The notes under the pieces were generated by a model that saw only the letters and a program-made list of their open reading frames with translations, did not search any database and was not told where the DNA came from. Below, in pieces: positions 55,153-63,533 of a stretch of 64,000 bases of DNA; position 1 is the first letter of the stretch; every line of letters begins with the position of its first letter. This stretch comes from Pseudomonas palleroniana (GTDB lineage: Bacteria > Pseudomonadota > Gammaproteobacteria > Pseudomonadales > Pseudomonadaceae): the NCBI RefSeq assembly GCF_003031675.1, contig NZ_PYWX01000064.1:1-64000 (forward strand), written 5' to 3'. A program made the translations under genes and the position numbers.

Positions 55153-55821
55153 ATGTTCAGCCTTACCCGTTACACCACGCCGTGCCCCGAAGCCATCAAT
55201 GGCCAGATCCTGCAGATGGTGGTGGACAACCTCACCGACATCAGCAGTGTCGCGCTGCCGCCGAGCAACTTGCTCTACAACATCTACCAATACGCCATCG
55301 GTTTTGAGGTGCACCTGTACCTGGAGGCCTTGGATGGGGCAAAGGGCATTGCCGTCGAACTGGTCGTGGCGATGGAAGAGGAACGGGTGGTGGGCTTTTG
55401 CCTCTATCTGCCGGTGAAGGATGATCCGCACGCCTGCGGCATTGCCTTCATGGCCGTGCAAGCCGGGTATCGGCGCCAGGGGATCGCGCGGGCGATGCTG
55501 CAGGACGTACTCGCACGCTATCCCCATGCCGAGCTGGCGTGCGCCGTGGAAAAGGTCGCGACCTTCGAGGCCATGGGGTTTCAAGTGCGTGGTGCGCGTG
55601 GCACGCAGGTGCTGATGAACACTCGCGACTATGGCACCGACGGCCTGATGGGCGTGCTGGATGTCGCGGCCATCTACCGCTCGTTGGAAGTGCGGCAGAT
55701 TCACACCTACCTGCTGCAAAAACACGGCAAGCGCGCCATGGTCGATGCCGAGAAGCAGCGCGATCGCCATCTGGATCAATTGGCGCGCAAGGTGCAGTTG
55801 TTTCTACAGGCTCGCGGTTGA
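55153..55821 (+). CDS. GNAT-family acetyltransferase with a C-terminal extension
   Basis: A 222-residue protein. The GNAT core spans about 10-150 with the acetyl-CoA loop AGYRRQGIARAML near 110-122. The remaining ~70 residues (from GTDGLMGVLDVAAIYRS) are not part of the usual fold and look helical. A CAGGAA box precedes the ATG. It is 21 bp after the LysR stop and could be co-transcribed. Substrate unknown. Confidence 0.75.
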   Translation: MFSLTRYTTPCPEAINGQILQMVVDNLTDISSVALPPSNLLYNIYQYAIGFEVHLYLEALDGAKGIAVELVVAMEEERVVGFCLYLPVKDDPHACGIAFMAVQAGYRRQGIARAMLQDVLARYPHAELACAVEKVATFEAMGFQVRGARGTQVLMNTRDYGTDGLMGVLDVAAIYRSLEVRQIHTYLLQKHGKRAMVDAEKQRDRHLDQLARKVQLFLQARG

Positions 55822-55849
55822 AACTCACGCCCTTGCGGCAGATGTGCAT

Positions 55850-56446
55850 TCAACTGCGATTGACCATCGCCAGAATCGTCGCCAGCAGTTCCTGTTGCGC
55901 CTCTTCACGGCTGAGTTCGCCGCTGGCGGCGGCCTGGGACAGGGCTTCCGCTGCCCCCAGCATGGCCCGCAGCCCGGCTTGGGAGACCTGCTTGCCAGGA
56001 GCGAATGGTGACAGCGCCTCACGGCATTTATCGAGGAAGATCGCCTCGTATCGTCGCTTGAGCGCCTCCAGTTCCGGCGAGCTGCTGAGTGCGGCGATCA
56101 CCCCGGGAATCTCCCGCCCCTGCAATAACACGCAATCGACGTAACACGCGGCGATCACCCCGGCCCGATCTTCCAGGGTAGCCGCGCTGGCTTCGATGGC
56201 CTCGGCAAAAAGCTGATTCTGCCGCCCGTCAAAATCTTCATACAGTGCAGCCAACAACCCCGCCCGCGTGACGAAATGGTCATACACCACCGGCTTGGTG
56301 ACACCTGCCAGTTCCGCCAGGCGACCCAGCGTGAGCGCGTCGGTGCCTTCTTCGCGCACCAGTTGCCAGGCCACGTCGAGCAATTGGCGAAAGCGATCTT
56401 CGCGAGACAAGCGTCGACGTGGGGCAGGGGATTCATGACTTGACAT
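55850..56446 (-). CDS. TetR-family repressor
   Basis: A 198-residue TetR regulator. The N-terminal helix-turn-helix (about 20-65) contains LTLGRLAELAGVTKPVVYDHFVTRAGLLAALYEDF. The C-terminal dimer/ligand domain is not closely recognisable. It is divergent from the quinone reductase, with palindromic repeats between them. It is likely to repress both genes and release in response to a quinone or electrophile; that is inference. Confidence 0.88.
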   Translation of the reverse strand: MSSHESPAPRRRLSREDRFRQLLDVAWQLVREEGTDALTLGRLAELAGVTKPVVYDHFVTRAGLLAALYEDFDGRQNQLFAEAIEASAATLEDRAGVIAACYVDCVLLQGREIPGVIAALSSSPELEALKRRYEAIFLDKCREALSPFAPGKQVSQAGLRAMLGAAEALSQAAASGELSREEAQQELLATILAMVNRS

Positions 56447-56461
56447 GCTTATATACCAAAC

Positions 56462-56497
56462 GTAACTTACTAGAGGTAACTTACTAAAAGTAATTTA
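56462..56497. promoter_or_regulatory. Iterated operator between the TetR and quinone reductase genes
   Basis: GTAACTTACTA occurs at 56462-56472 and 56476-56486, and a partial third copy GTAATTTA at 56490-56497, all at a 14-bp period. The junctions create inverted repeats, including the perfect TTACT-AAA-AGTAA (56481-56493). This suits cooperative binding of TetR-type dimers. Confidence 0.7.
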
Positions 56498-56529
56498 GGT
56501 GCAGCCTAAACCGAAAGGGAGTCATTGTC

Positions 56530-57129
56530 ATGCACGCTTTGATCGTTGTTGCTCACCACGACCCGGCATCGCTCACTCACAGCCTGGCGGCGCAGGTCGC
56601 TGCTGGCCTCACCGCGTCCGGGCACAGCTATGAAATCGCTGACCTTGCGGGCGAAGGCTTCGATCCGCGCTATACCCTGGCCGATCACCAAGTGCATCGC
56701 GCCCGCGCCACCCCACCGGCTGACGTGCTTGCCGAACAGGCGCGTATCGACCGCGCGGATGCGTTGGTGCTGGTGTTTCCGATTTATTGGTGGTCGTTGC
56801 CGGCTTTGCTCAAGGGCTGGGTGGACCGCGTGTTCGTCAACGGTTGGGCGATCGACTACGGCCCGGATTTGCCGGTGGTGAAAAAGCTGCGCCATGTGCA
56901 GGTGCACTTGCTCGCAGTCGGTGCGGCGGATGAGGGGGCGTTTGAGCGGCACGGTTACGCCCAGGCCATGCGCACGCAAATCGACTACGGCATCTTTGAT
57001 TACTGCGGGGCGCAGGTGGTGACATCGCAGCTGTTGCTGGAATCGGAAAGTGGCACTGCGCAGGCGCATTTGCAGACGGCGAAGGCCATCGGGCAGAGGG
57101 TGTTTGAGGACGAGCCGGTCGCCAGCTGA
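56530..57129 (+). CDS. NAD(P)H:quinone oxidoreductase-like flavodoxin-fold protein
   Basis: A 199-residue protein of the flavodoxin-like NAD(P)H dehydrogenase family (MdaB/KefF/NQO relatives). The FMN/FAD phosphate loop region is HHDPASLTHSLA, and the aromatic motif FPIYWWSLPALLKGWVDRVF is diagnostic. It probably carries out two-electron reduction of quinones. Ribosome binding site AAAGGGAG. Control by the divergent TetR gene is likely. Confidence 0.87.
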   Translation: MHALIVVAHHDPASLTHSLAAQVAAGLTASGHSYEIADLAGEGFDPRYTLADHQVHRARATPPADVLAEQARIDRADALVLVFPIYWWSLPALLKGWVDRVFVNGWAIDYGPDLPVVKKLRHVQVHLLAVGAADEGAFERHGYAQAMRTQIDYGIFDYCGAQVVTSQLLLESESGTAQAHLQTAKAIGQRVFEDEPVAS

Positions 57130-57130
57130 T

Positions 57131-57520
57131 TCAGCCTTCGCGAAACAGGTCGTGGGCATCCAGCAAGCGGTAGGCAATTTCCGGGCGTTTCTCCATGCCG
57201 CGACGAATCGCCGCCGGGATCGCCTGCCGGGTCTTGCGACACATGCCGGGCAGTTCATCGATGACGATCTGGATCCCGCGCATGCTCTTGACCTCGGTAT
57301 GCCCCGGCGCGATATGCAGGCGGATGCCCAATAACTCGTACATCCGCTGTTGCATGTGTTCCAGGTCTTGCAGGCTCTTGAGGTCTTCGAGGCGTTCGAT
57401 CAGGCGTTTCTCTTCCTGGCGCGTCAGATGCAGGATACGTAAGTCGGCACCGGGCACGTCCAGCAATTGTTCGCGATCGCAAACGCAGGCGCCGGGTGGG
57501 CAGGGTTGGCGAATTGTCAT
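57131..57520 (-). CDS. Uncharacterised conserved protein with an N-terminal Cys cluster
   Basis: A 129-residue protein that starts MTIRQPCPPGACVC, with Cys7, Cys12 and Cys14 close together and a further Cys later. The Cys cluster could bind a metal or Fe-S cluster. The remainder is charged and helical (LTRQEEKRLIERLEDLKSLQDLEHMQQRMYELLG), then a C-terminal helical segment. Start: ATG 57520 with GGGGAGG 8-9 bases before it, rather than the GTG two codons upstream. It lies 33 bp after aroA, likely in one operon. Function unknown to me. Confidence 0.6.
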   Translation of the reverse strand: MTIRQPCPPGACVCDREQLLDVPGADLRILHLTRQEEKRLIERLEDLKSLQDLEHMQQRMYELLGIRLHIAPGHTEVKSMRGIQIVIDELPGMCRKTRQAIPAAIRRGMEKRPEIAYRLLDAHDLFREG

Positions 57521-57553
57521 GTGCACGACCTCCCCATTCCGACGCCGCCGGCT

Positions 57554-58810
57554 TCAGTAGCTCAGCGTAACCCCAAGGCTACCCAGGGCCTTCCAGTATT
57601 CAGGATAGGTCTTGGCCACGCAGTCGGGGTCTTGGATGCGGATACCCGAGACTTTCAGCCCGGCCAGGGCAAAGCACATGGCGATGCGGTGGTCGGCGTG
57701 GGTGTCGATCAGCGCCGTGCATGCGGTGCCGGCGAGTGCCGGGTCGCTTGCCACCAACAGATCGTCGCCTTCGATGGTCGCCAGGCCCGGGCGGATTTCG
57801 TTGAGGCCGTCGTGCAGGGCCTGTACGCGGTCGCATTCTTTCACGCGCAGGTTGGCCAGTTCCGTGAAGCGGACCGGCGTGTTGTTGAAGGCGGCGAGCA
57901 CCGCCAGGGTCGGGATCGCGTCCTGCATCTGCGAGCCGACCACCTCGGCCTGCATGTTCGGGAATTGCGCGATCACGGCCTGGGCCTTGGCGTCCGGCTG
58001 GGTGAAGTCCTGCGCCGCCACGCCGATATCGATGCGACCACCGGTCAACACTTCAGCCGCCCACAGATAGGTGGCGGCGGAGGCGTCGGGTTCGATCAGG
58101 TAGTCATGCGCGGCATAGCCGGTCGGAGCCACGCGCCAGGTGCTGTCGTCGACCACCTCGACCTGCGCGCCGAAGGCCCGCATGCAGTCCAGGGTCAGGT
58201 CCACGTAGCCACGGGCGCCGATGTCCTTGCCGGTCAACGCCACGTCAATCGGTGCTTCGCCGCAGGCCGCGAGCATCAGCAGGGCCGACACGTACTGGCT
58301 GGACAAACCGCCATCGATCTCGAAACGCTTGGCTTGCACCTTGCCCACGCCGTGCACCGTCACCGGCGGGCAGCCGGTGGGGCTGTCGACGCGGATACCG
58401 TTCTGGCCAAGGGTCGCCAGCAGCGGGCCGATCGGGCGTTTTTGCATATAGTCGTCGCCGGTCAGTACCACGGTGCCTTGCACGGTGGCCACGGCGGCGG
58501 TGAGAAAACGCATGGCGGTGCCGGCATTGCCGAGGAACAACGGTTGTGCAGGCAGCTGCAATTTGCCCGTGCTGGTGACGACAAAGGTGGTGTCGTCCGG
58601 CTCATCGATGGTCACGCCCATCTGGCGCAGCGCCACCGACATATGGCGGGTGTCATCGCTCTTCAGCGCACCACTCAAGCGGCTGGTGCCCTTGGCCAGG
58701 GCCGCCAGCAACAGGGCGCGGTTGGTAATGGACTTGGAGCCGGGGGGCGCGACCTTGCCGTTCAGGGGGAAGTTGGGCGGTGTCACGGTCACGGTTTTCT
58801 GCGAACTCAA
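57554..58810 (-). CDS. aroA: 3-phosphoshikimate 1-carboxyvinyltransferase (EPSP synthase), stand-alone
   Basis: A 418-residue EPSP synthase that joins PEP to shikimate 3-phosphate. N-terminal PPGSKSITNRALLLAALA, the PEP-site loop LGNAGTAMRF (93-102) and KECDRV are landmarks. At the position of E. coli Pro101 it has Phe102, while Gly97 and Thr98 are conserved. The start is a TTG with AGGAG nine bases upstream, and no ATG lies in frame nearby. Pseudomonads normally carry EPSP synthase fused to TyrA in the serC-pheA-cmk cluster, so this is probably a second, separate enzyme. Confidence 0.9.
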   Translation of the reverse strand: MSSQKTVTVTPPNFPLNGKVAPPGSKSITNRALLLAALAKGTSRLSGALKSDDTRHMSVALRQMGVTIDEPDDTTFVVTSTGKLQLPAQPLFLGNAGTAMRFLTAAVATVQGTVVLTGDDYMQKRPIGPLLATLGQNGIRVDSPTGCPPVTVHGVGKVQAKRFEIDGGLSSQYVSALLMLAACGEAPIDVALTGKDIGARGYVDLTLDCMRAFGAQVEVVDDSTWRVAPTGYAAHDYLIEPDASAATYLWAAEVLTGGRIDIGVAAQDFTQPDAKAQAVIAQFPNMQAEVVGSQMQDAIPTLAVLAAFNNTPVRFTELANLRVKECDRVQALHDGLNEIRPGLATIEGDDLLVASDPALAGTACTALIDTHADHRIAMCFALAGLKVSGIRIQDPDCVAKTYPEYWKALGSLGVTLSY

Positions 58811-59168
58811 GGTACAAGGCTCCTGGTCAAGGCAAGGTGGCTGGCGCGGCCAACGGGCGGACCCGAATAATCGGGTATAGGCGCGGTGCTTGTCGAGCGG
58901 GGATCACCGCCGAGCGGTATTTTCCGCAGTGCAGTCGGTGCTCGGGTGGTTCAGGCCGCTACCGGTCCCAGGACAAGAGCTGTAGGTGGATGCCCCCTTG
59001 CAAGGTAGGCACATACCCAAATCCGACGCAGGACAAATGCGTCTGCTCAATGGGACGTGCGTGCCATGTAACTTTTCCTACGCTGTGGCTCGGTGGACAA
59101 GCGCGGGTGGTGGGGTAAGTTCAGGTCGCTCCCCATCCCGGGGAGTTTTCAATCAAGGAGTGACTGAA
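58811..59168. other. 358-bp intergenic region with a leader hairpin
   Basis: This stretch between divergent aroA and the LPMO gene holds no convincing ORF or RNA gene. Near its end, CTCCCC (59129-59134) and GGGGAG (59140-59145) form a 6-bp hairpin with a 5-base loop followed by TTTT (59146-59149), 20 bp before the LPMO ATG. That could be a small terminator/attenuator or an RNA-protein site in the LPMO leader. No promoter box is clear. Confidence 0.35.
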
Positions 59169-59798
59169 ATGAACAAACCCCAGACTCAACTCAAGCATGG
59201 TCGCGTCGTGACCCCGGCCAGCCGTGGCTCGGTTGCGGTGGAACGCGGGCTGCTAGGCAACTGGCAAGTCAACGAGATGGAAGGTGGCAAGAACTTCCCG
59301 GCACTCAACGCCGGGCCGTTCCCCACGCCCTATCAAACCGATGACCAGAGTGTCACGCCGCCTGCCGATGGACACATCCTGAGCGGCGGCAAGACTGACG
59401 ATCGCGACTGCCTCAACTTCACCGATGAAGAGATGAGCAAGAAGCTCAATACGCCGTTTACCTGGCCGTTGTTGAACGTCGAGGCCGGCCAGGTGTTCAA
59501 GGTGCAGTGGGAATACACCGCGCCCCACGTCACCCGGGGCTACCGCTGGCTTATCACCAAGGATGGCTGGGACCCGAAACAGCGCATCAGCCGCGCTCAG
59601 TTGGAAGCCAAGCCGTTTTTCGAGGATTTCTACACCCAAGTGCCGTACTACCAACATGCCGACGCGCTCAAAGCCAAGGTCGAGCATCAGGTGACGCTGC
59701 CCAAGGGCAAGAAGGGCCGGCACGTGGTGGTGCTGATGTGGATCGTGGCCAACACCGGCAATGCGTTCTACCAGGCGTTTGATCTGGACTTCAAATAG
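59169..59798 (+). CDS. AA10 lytic polysaccharide monooxygenase domain without signal peptide
   Basis: A 209-residue AA10 (CBM33) LPMO domain. The copper histidine brace is His10 in HGRVVTPASRG and His120 in YTAPHVTRGYRW, and the C-terminal NTGNAFYQAFDLDFK carries the conserved Phe near the copper. In secreted LPMOs the first His becomes residue 1 after signal peptide removal. Here only nine polar residues (MNKPQTQLK) precede it, and nothing hydrophobic lies upstream in frame. There is one Cys (81), so no disulfide. Start: ATG 59169 with AAGGAG upstream. Chitin or cellulose oxidation would need release and trimming. A role outside classical secretion is possible. Confidence 0.88.
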   Translation: MNKPQTQLKHGRVVTPASRGSVAVERGLLGNWQVNEMEGGKNFPALNAGPFPTPYQTDDQSVTPPADGHILSGGKTDDRDCLNFTDEEMSKKLNTPFTWPLLNVEAGQVFKVQWEYTAPHVTRGYRWLITKDGWDPKQRISRAQLEAKPFFEDFYTQVPYYQHADALKAKVEHQVTLPKGKKGRHVVVLMWIVANTGNAFYQAFDLDFK

Positions 59799-59804
59799 GC
59801 CGGC

Positions 59805-60359
59805 TTAACGCTTGGCCAACCAGTAATCATGTAGCGCCCGCGCAGCCGGTTCGATTTCGCTGACCCGCTGTTGATGGGCGCCTACATCCAGGTCTGCCGG
59901 CAACTCGAAGTTATCCTGCTCGGCGCACCAGGAGATCTTCTCCAGCGCCGCGGCTTCGGCAGCCGGCAACTCTGGCCAGTTGCCGATGGCCGCACCACGG
60001 ATGTAACCAAAGCACCACTCTTCGGCGAGCGTGACGGCTTGGCCCTGATGTTCGGTGTCATCGAAACGTGCCTTGAACGCCTGGGCGTCGGTCGCCAACT
60101 GCGCCGCCAGTGTATTCATATGCCGTACGCACAGTTCCAGGAAGCGCTGGGCCTCGTCCACGCTTTCCCAGTCGGGATTTTGCCCACCCCAGATCGCCGG
60201 AAACCATTCGCCGACTTCCACCTGCGCGGGGCTGGAGACCAACGCCGTGAAATAGCCGTCGAGTTCGGCCAGGTTCAGCACCGAATGATCGTCGCCGTAC
60301 TTGAGCAGGGTGTCTTCGACGAATTCGAAATCGGCGGGGGCGAGGGGTTGGGCGTGCAT
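59805..60359 (-). CDS. UPF0149/YecA-family protein
   Basis: A 184-residue acidic protein of the UPF0149 (YecA/YgfB) family, helical and without signal peptide. The LDGYFTALVSSP segment near the start and WCFGYIRGAAIGNWPEL in the middle are characteristic. I prefer the second ATG (60359): AGGA lies 7-8 bases before it, whereas for the first ATG (60365) the box is almost adjacent. No C-terminal SEC-C zinc motif. Convergent with the LPMO, six bases apart. Confidence 0.82.
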   Translation of the reverse strand: MHAQPLAPADFEFVEDTLLKYGDDHSVLNLAELDGYFTALVSSPAQVEVGEWFPAIWGGQNPDWESVDEAQRFLELCVRHMNTLAAQLATDAQAFKARFDDTEHQGQAVTLAEEWCFGYIRGAAIGNWPELPAAEAAALEKISWCAEQDNFELPADLDVGAHQQRVSEIEPAARALHDYWLAKR

Positions 60360-60420
60360 GGGCATATCCTTTAAGCGTCGAGCGCTGCGGGTGGGCAGCT
60401 TAGAGCGCGAAGGATGGCGC

Positions 60421-61689
60421 TTAGGCGGGCTTTTTTCCAGTGTTTTCCCCGCGTTGGCACAGCTTGCTCACGCACACCGAGCCGATGACGGCCAGGATGA
60501 TCGGCACCAGAAAGTCATGCTCGATACGGGTGAATTCCGCCACCAGCACAATGGCGGTCAACGGCATGCTCATGCTGGCCGCCAGGAAGGCCGCCGCGCC
60601 GATGATTGCAAAGGCACCCAGCGGTACGCCGGGCAGCACCAGGCTCCAGGCACCGCCCAGGATGATCGCCAGTAATGCGCCATTGGCCAGGCCGGGTGTC
60701 AGCAGGCCGCCCTCGGCGCCGGCGCGCAAGCTGGCAGCGGTGACCAGCACCTTGGCGACCAGCAACACGGCGGCCAGGCCAATGCCCAGTTCATTATCAA
60801 AGCCCAGTTGCGCCGGGCCTTTGCCGTTGCCGAGGATCTGCGGCAGCAGCATGGCCAACCCGCCAATCAGGCTGAAGTTGAGCAGCGCCAGCACCGGCAG
60901 GCGCCACCCGCGCGCCGCATGGGCCCTGGCGGCGCCGGTCAGGCGGGTAAAGCCGTAGGCGGCCACGCCGAACACCGGTCCGCACACCACGGCCCAGGCG
61001 ATCAGCGCCGGGCTCAGCACAAAGTGCGGCACGACGTATTGCGCTTCCGCCCCCAGCCCGAGCCATGCCACCGCTGCGCCGATAGCCGACGTGGCCAACG
61101 CCATCAGTGCGGCCGGCCAGCTGAATGCGCCCACCAGCACTTCCAGCACAAACACCGCGCCGCCCAACGGTACGTTATACACCGCCGCCAGCCCGGCGCC
61201 CGCACCACAGGCGACGAGCAGCCGGTGCATCTCCGGCGTTAGTCGTGCGCGTTGGGACAGCCACGTGGCGGCCAGCGCGCCAACCTCACGGGGCGCCACT
61301 TCACGGCCCAGGGGCGAGCCGAGCGCCACCGTGATGATCTGCAAGACGGCGTGGGCGAGGGTGGTCTTGGCCGGCATGATCGGCAGGCTTGCCGACACGG
61401 CCTGCTTGACGCTCACCAGCGGGCGGCCATAGCGATAGAGCGTCCACCAGCCCAGCCCGGCCACCACCCCGCACACCATCAGCACGTGCAGGCGGCGTTC
61501 GGGTGTCGCGGCGGTCACGCCCCACAAAAAGGTTTGATGGCTGACCAGGCTGTCGAGGCTGTAGCCGTACGCCAGGTGTTGAATGCCGTGCAGCAACAGC
61601 GCCAGGCACATCCCGCCCAAACCCGCGCCGATACCGGTCAACACGACCACCAGGGCCAGCGTCAGCGACGAATGAAACGTGGGCGGCAT
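60421..61689 (-). CDS. ClC-family chloride channel/antiporter
   Basis: A 422-residue membrane protein with about ten or more helices. The selectivity-filter region is GSPLGREVAPREVGA with the gating-type Glu (in GREVAP), and the second half-repeat is AGAEGGLLTPGLANGALLA. It lacks C-terminal CBS domains. In bacteria such proteins exchange Cl- for H+. Start at ATG 61689 with GGAG 8 bases upstream; the open extension to 61833 lies in the divergent promoter region. Confidence 0.87.
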   Translation of the reverse strand: MPPTFHSSLTLALVVVLTGIGAGLGGMCLALLLHGIQHLAYGYSLDSLVSHQTFLWGVTAATPERRLHVLMVCGVVAGLGWWTLYRYGRPLVSVKQAVSASLPIMPAKTTLAHAVLQIITVALGSPLGREVAPREVGALAATWLSQRARLTPEMHRLLVACGAGAGLAAVYNVPLGGAVFVLEVLVGAFSWPAALMALATSAIGAAVAWLGLGAEAQYVVPHFVLSPALIAWAVVCGPVFGVAAYGFTRLTGAARAHAARGWRLPVLALLNFSLIGGLAMLLPQILGNGKGPAQLGFDNELGIGLAAVLLVAKVLVTAASLRAGAEGGLLTPGLANGALLAIILGGAWSLVLPGVPLGAFAIIGAAAFLAASMSMPLTAIVLVAEFTRIEHDFLVPIILAVIGSVCVSKLCQRGENTGKKPA

Positions 61690-61881
61690 AAGGTTGCTCC
61701 AGGCGAGGGCCCTGATGGTATAACCGATCAGTCGCGTCTGCGGGATGAAATGTATCGGTACTGCATGCAGGGCGCGCCTGCAACATTGCATTACTTTGCC
61801 AGTCCCGTTTTTGGCCGATGCGCCGTCGCGCACCCTTGTTATAGTTCGAGCCTTATCACTCGCCAGTCAGGGATCACTGCC

Positions 61882-62694
61882 ATGTCCGAATACCAAGCTT
61901 TCGTCGTCGAACTCACCGGCAACGTTGCCCATGTGCAGATCAACCGCCCGGAAAAGATCAACGCGATGAACGCGGCGTTCTGGACCGAAATCATCGACAT
62001 CTTCCAATGGATCGAAGACACCGATGCCGTACGTGCGGTGGTGCTCAGCGGCGCAGGCAAGCATTTCTCGTCGGGCATCGACTTGATGATGCTCGCCTCG
62101 GTGGCCAACGAGTTCGGCAAGGATGTCGGGCGCAACGCACGTCTGCTGCGGCGCAAGATTCTCGAACTGCAAGCCTCGTTCAATGCCGTCGACAATTGCC
62201 GTAAACCGGTATTGGCGGCGATCCAGGGTTATTGCATCGGCGGTGCCATCGACCTGATCAGCGCCTGTGACATGCGCTATGCCGCCGAAGGGGCGCAGTT
62301 CTCGATCAAGGAAATCGACATCGGCATGGCCGCCGACGTCGGCACCTTGCAGCGCCTGCCGCGCATTATCGGTGACGGCATGCTGCGCGAGTTGGCCTAC
62401 ACCGGCCGCCAGTTCGGTGCCGAAGAAGCGCGTGACATCGGCCTGGTCAACCGTGTGTATGCCGATCCGGAAAGCCTGCTGGCCGGGGTGATGGAAATCG
62501 CCCATGAGATCGCCGCCAAGTCGCCGATCGCCGTGACCGGCACCAAGGCCATGATCAGCTACATGCGTGATCACACGATCAATGATGGTCTGGAATACGT
62601 TGCCACCTGGAACGCGGCTATGTTGCAATCCAACGACCTGCGCGTGGCCATTGCGGCCCACATGAGTAAGCAGAAACCCGAATTCGTGGATTGA
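61882..62694 (+). CDS. Delta(3,5)-Delta(2,4)-dienoyl-CoA isomerase-like crotonase
   Basis: A 270-residue crotonase-fold enzyme. Oxyanion-hole sequences are [10 protein letters not shown] (59-68) and [11 protein letters not shown]. The acidic residues Asp124, Glu144 and Asp152 occur at exactly the spacing of rat ECH1 Asp176, Glu196 and Asp204, which define the dienoyl-CoA isomerase. [18 protein letters not shown] is also shared. It moves double bonds in 3,5-dienoyl-CoA during oxidation of odd-position unsaturated fatty acids. The long open frame from 61252 is antisense to the ClC gene. NudC follows after 5 bp. Confidence 0.9.
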   Translation: MSEYQAFVVELTGNVAHVQINRPEKINAMNAAFWTEIIDIFQWIEDTDAVRAVVLSGAGKHFSSGIDLMMLASVANEFGKDVGRNARLLRRKILELQASFNAVDNCRKPVLAAIQGYCIGGAIDLISACDMRYAAEGAQFSIKEIDIGMAADVGTLQRLPRIIGDGMLRELAYTGRQFGAEEARDIGLVNRVYADPESLLAGVMEIAHEIAAKSPIAVTGTKAMISYMRDHTINDGLEYVATWNAAMLQSNDLRVAIAAHMSKQKPEFVD

Positions 62695-62699
62695 CTGAC

Positions 62700-63533
62700 A
62701 TGACCCCAGGCTGGATTACCACAACCCTGCTCGACAACGACACGCCAGGCGGCTGGGCCGTCGCCCGCAGCCGTGACGGCTTTTTGCATGACAGCAATGG
62801 CCCGCTGTTTCCCAGGGAGTGGCTCAAGCGCCAGGACCTGTCGGTGTTCGCCGAGCATGGCATCGGCCACCTCGACGGTGAACCGGTGTACTTGCTGGAA
62901 CTCAACTCGGCCGCCCAGGTGCCGGGTTGCAGTTGGCAGGGCTTGCGCGGCTTTATGCTGCAAGGTGATCACACGCTGTACAAAGTGCTTGGCTACGCCG
63001 CGCAGATCGGCACCTGGGCGCGGGAGCACCGGTTTTGCGGCAGCTGCGGCCAGGCCATGGTCCAGGTGCCACGCGAGCGTGCGATGTATTGCCAGGCCTG
63101 CGACCTGCGCAGCTACCCACGGATCTCGCCGAGCATGATCGTGCTGGTGACCCGTGGCGACGAGATTCTACTGGCGCGTTCGCCGCGCTTTGTCACGGGC
63201 GTCTACAGCACCCTGGCCGGGTTTGCCGAGCCGGGCGAGTCGGCCGAAGACTGCCTGATCCGCGAGGTGCGCGAAGAGGTGCAGGTGGAGGTCAAGAACA
63301 TCCAGTACATGGGCAGCCAATGCTGGCCGTTCCCGCATTCGATGATGCTGGGGTTCCATGCCGAATACGCCGGGGGCGATATCGTGCCCCAGGCCGACGA
63401 AATCGAAGATGCGCAGTGGTTCAACATCCATGAGCTACCGCCGTTGCCGGCCTCACGCTCGATTGCGCGTTACCTGATCGACCTCTACCTGGCGCGTCGT
63501 CTAGGCCACGCTGAACCAGTGCTGCCAGGCTAG
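62700..63533 (+). CDS. nudC: NAD+ diphosphatase / NAD-capped RNA hydrolase (NudC)
   Basis: A 277-residue Nudix enzyme that cleaves NADH and removes NAD caps from RNA. A zinc ribbon is formed by FCGSCGQ and MYCQACD, and the Nudix box is [21 protein letters not shown] with all Glu residues. The NudC-specific motif, usually SQPWPFPxS, reads SQCWPFPHS. An in-frame TTG at 62691 overlaps the upstream stop; I take the ATG at 62700. It overlaps the convergent TSUP gene by 33 bp. Confidence 0.92.
   Translation: MTPGWITTTLLDNDTPGGWAVARSRDGFLHDSNGPLFPREWLKRQDLSVFAEHGIGHLDGEPVYLLELNSAAQVPGCSWQGLRGFMLQGDHTLYKVLGYAAQIGTWAREHRFCGSCGQAMVQVPRERAMYCQACDLRSYPRISPSMIVLVTRGDEILLARSPRFVTGVYSTLAGFAEPGESAEDCLIREVREEVQVEVKNIQYMGSQCWPFPHSMMLGFHAEYAGGDIVPQADEIEDAQWFNIHELPPLPASRSIARYLIDLYLARRLGHAEPVLPG

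Noticed and set aside
61252-61881. Long N-terminal extension of the dienoyl-CoA isomerase frame
   Set aside because: It is the antisense shadow of the ClC gene. The crotonase fold begins at the ATG at 61882.
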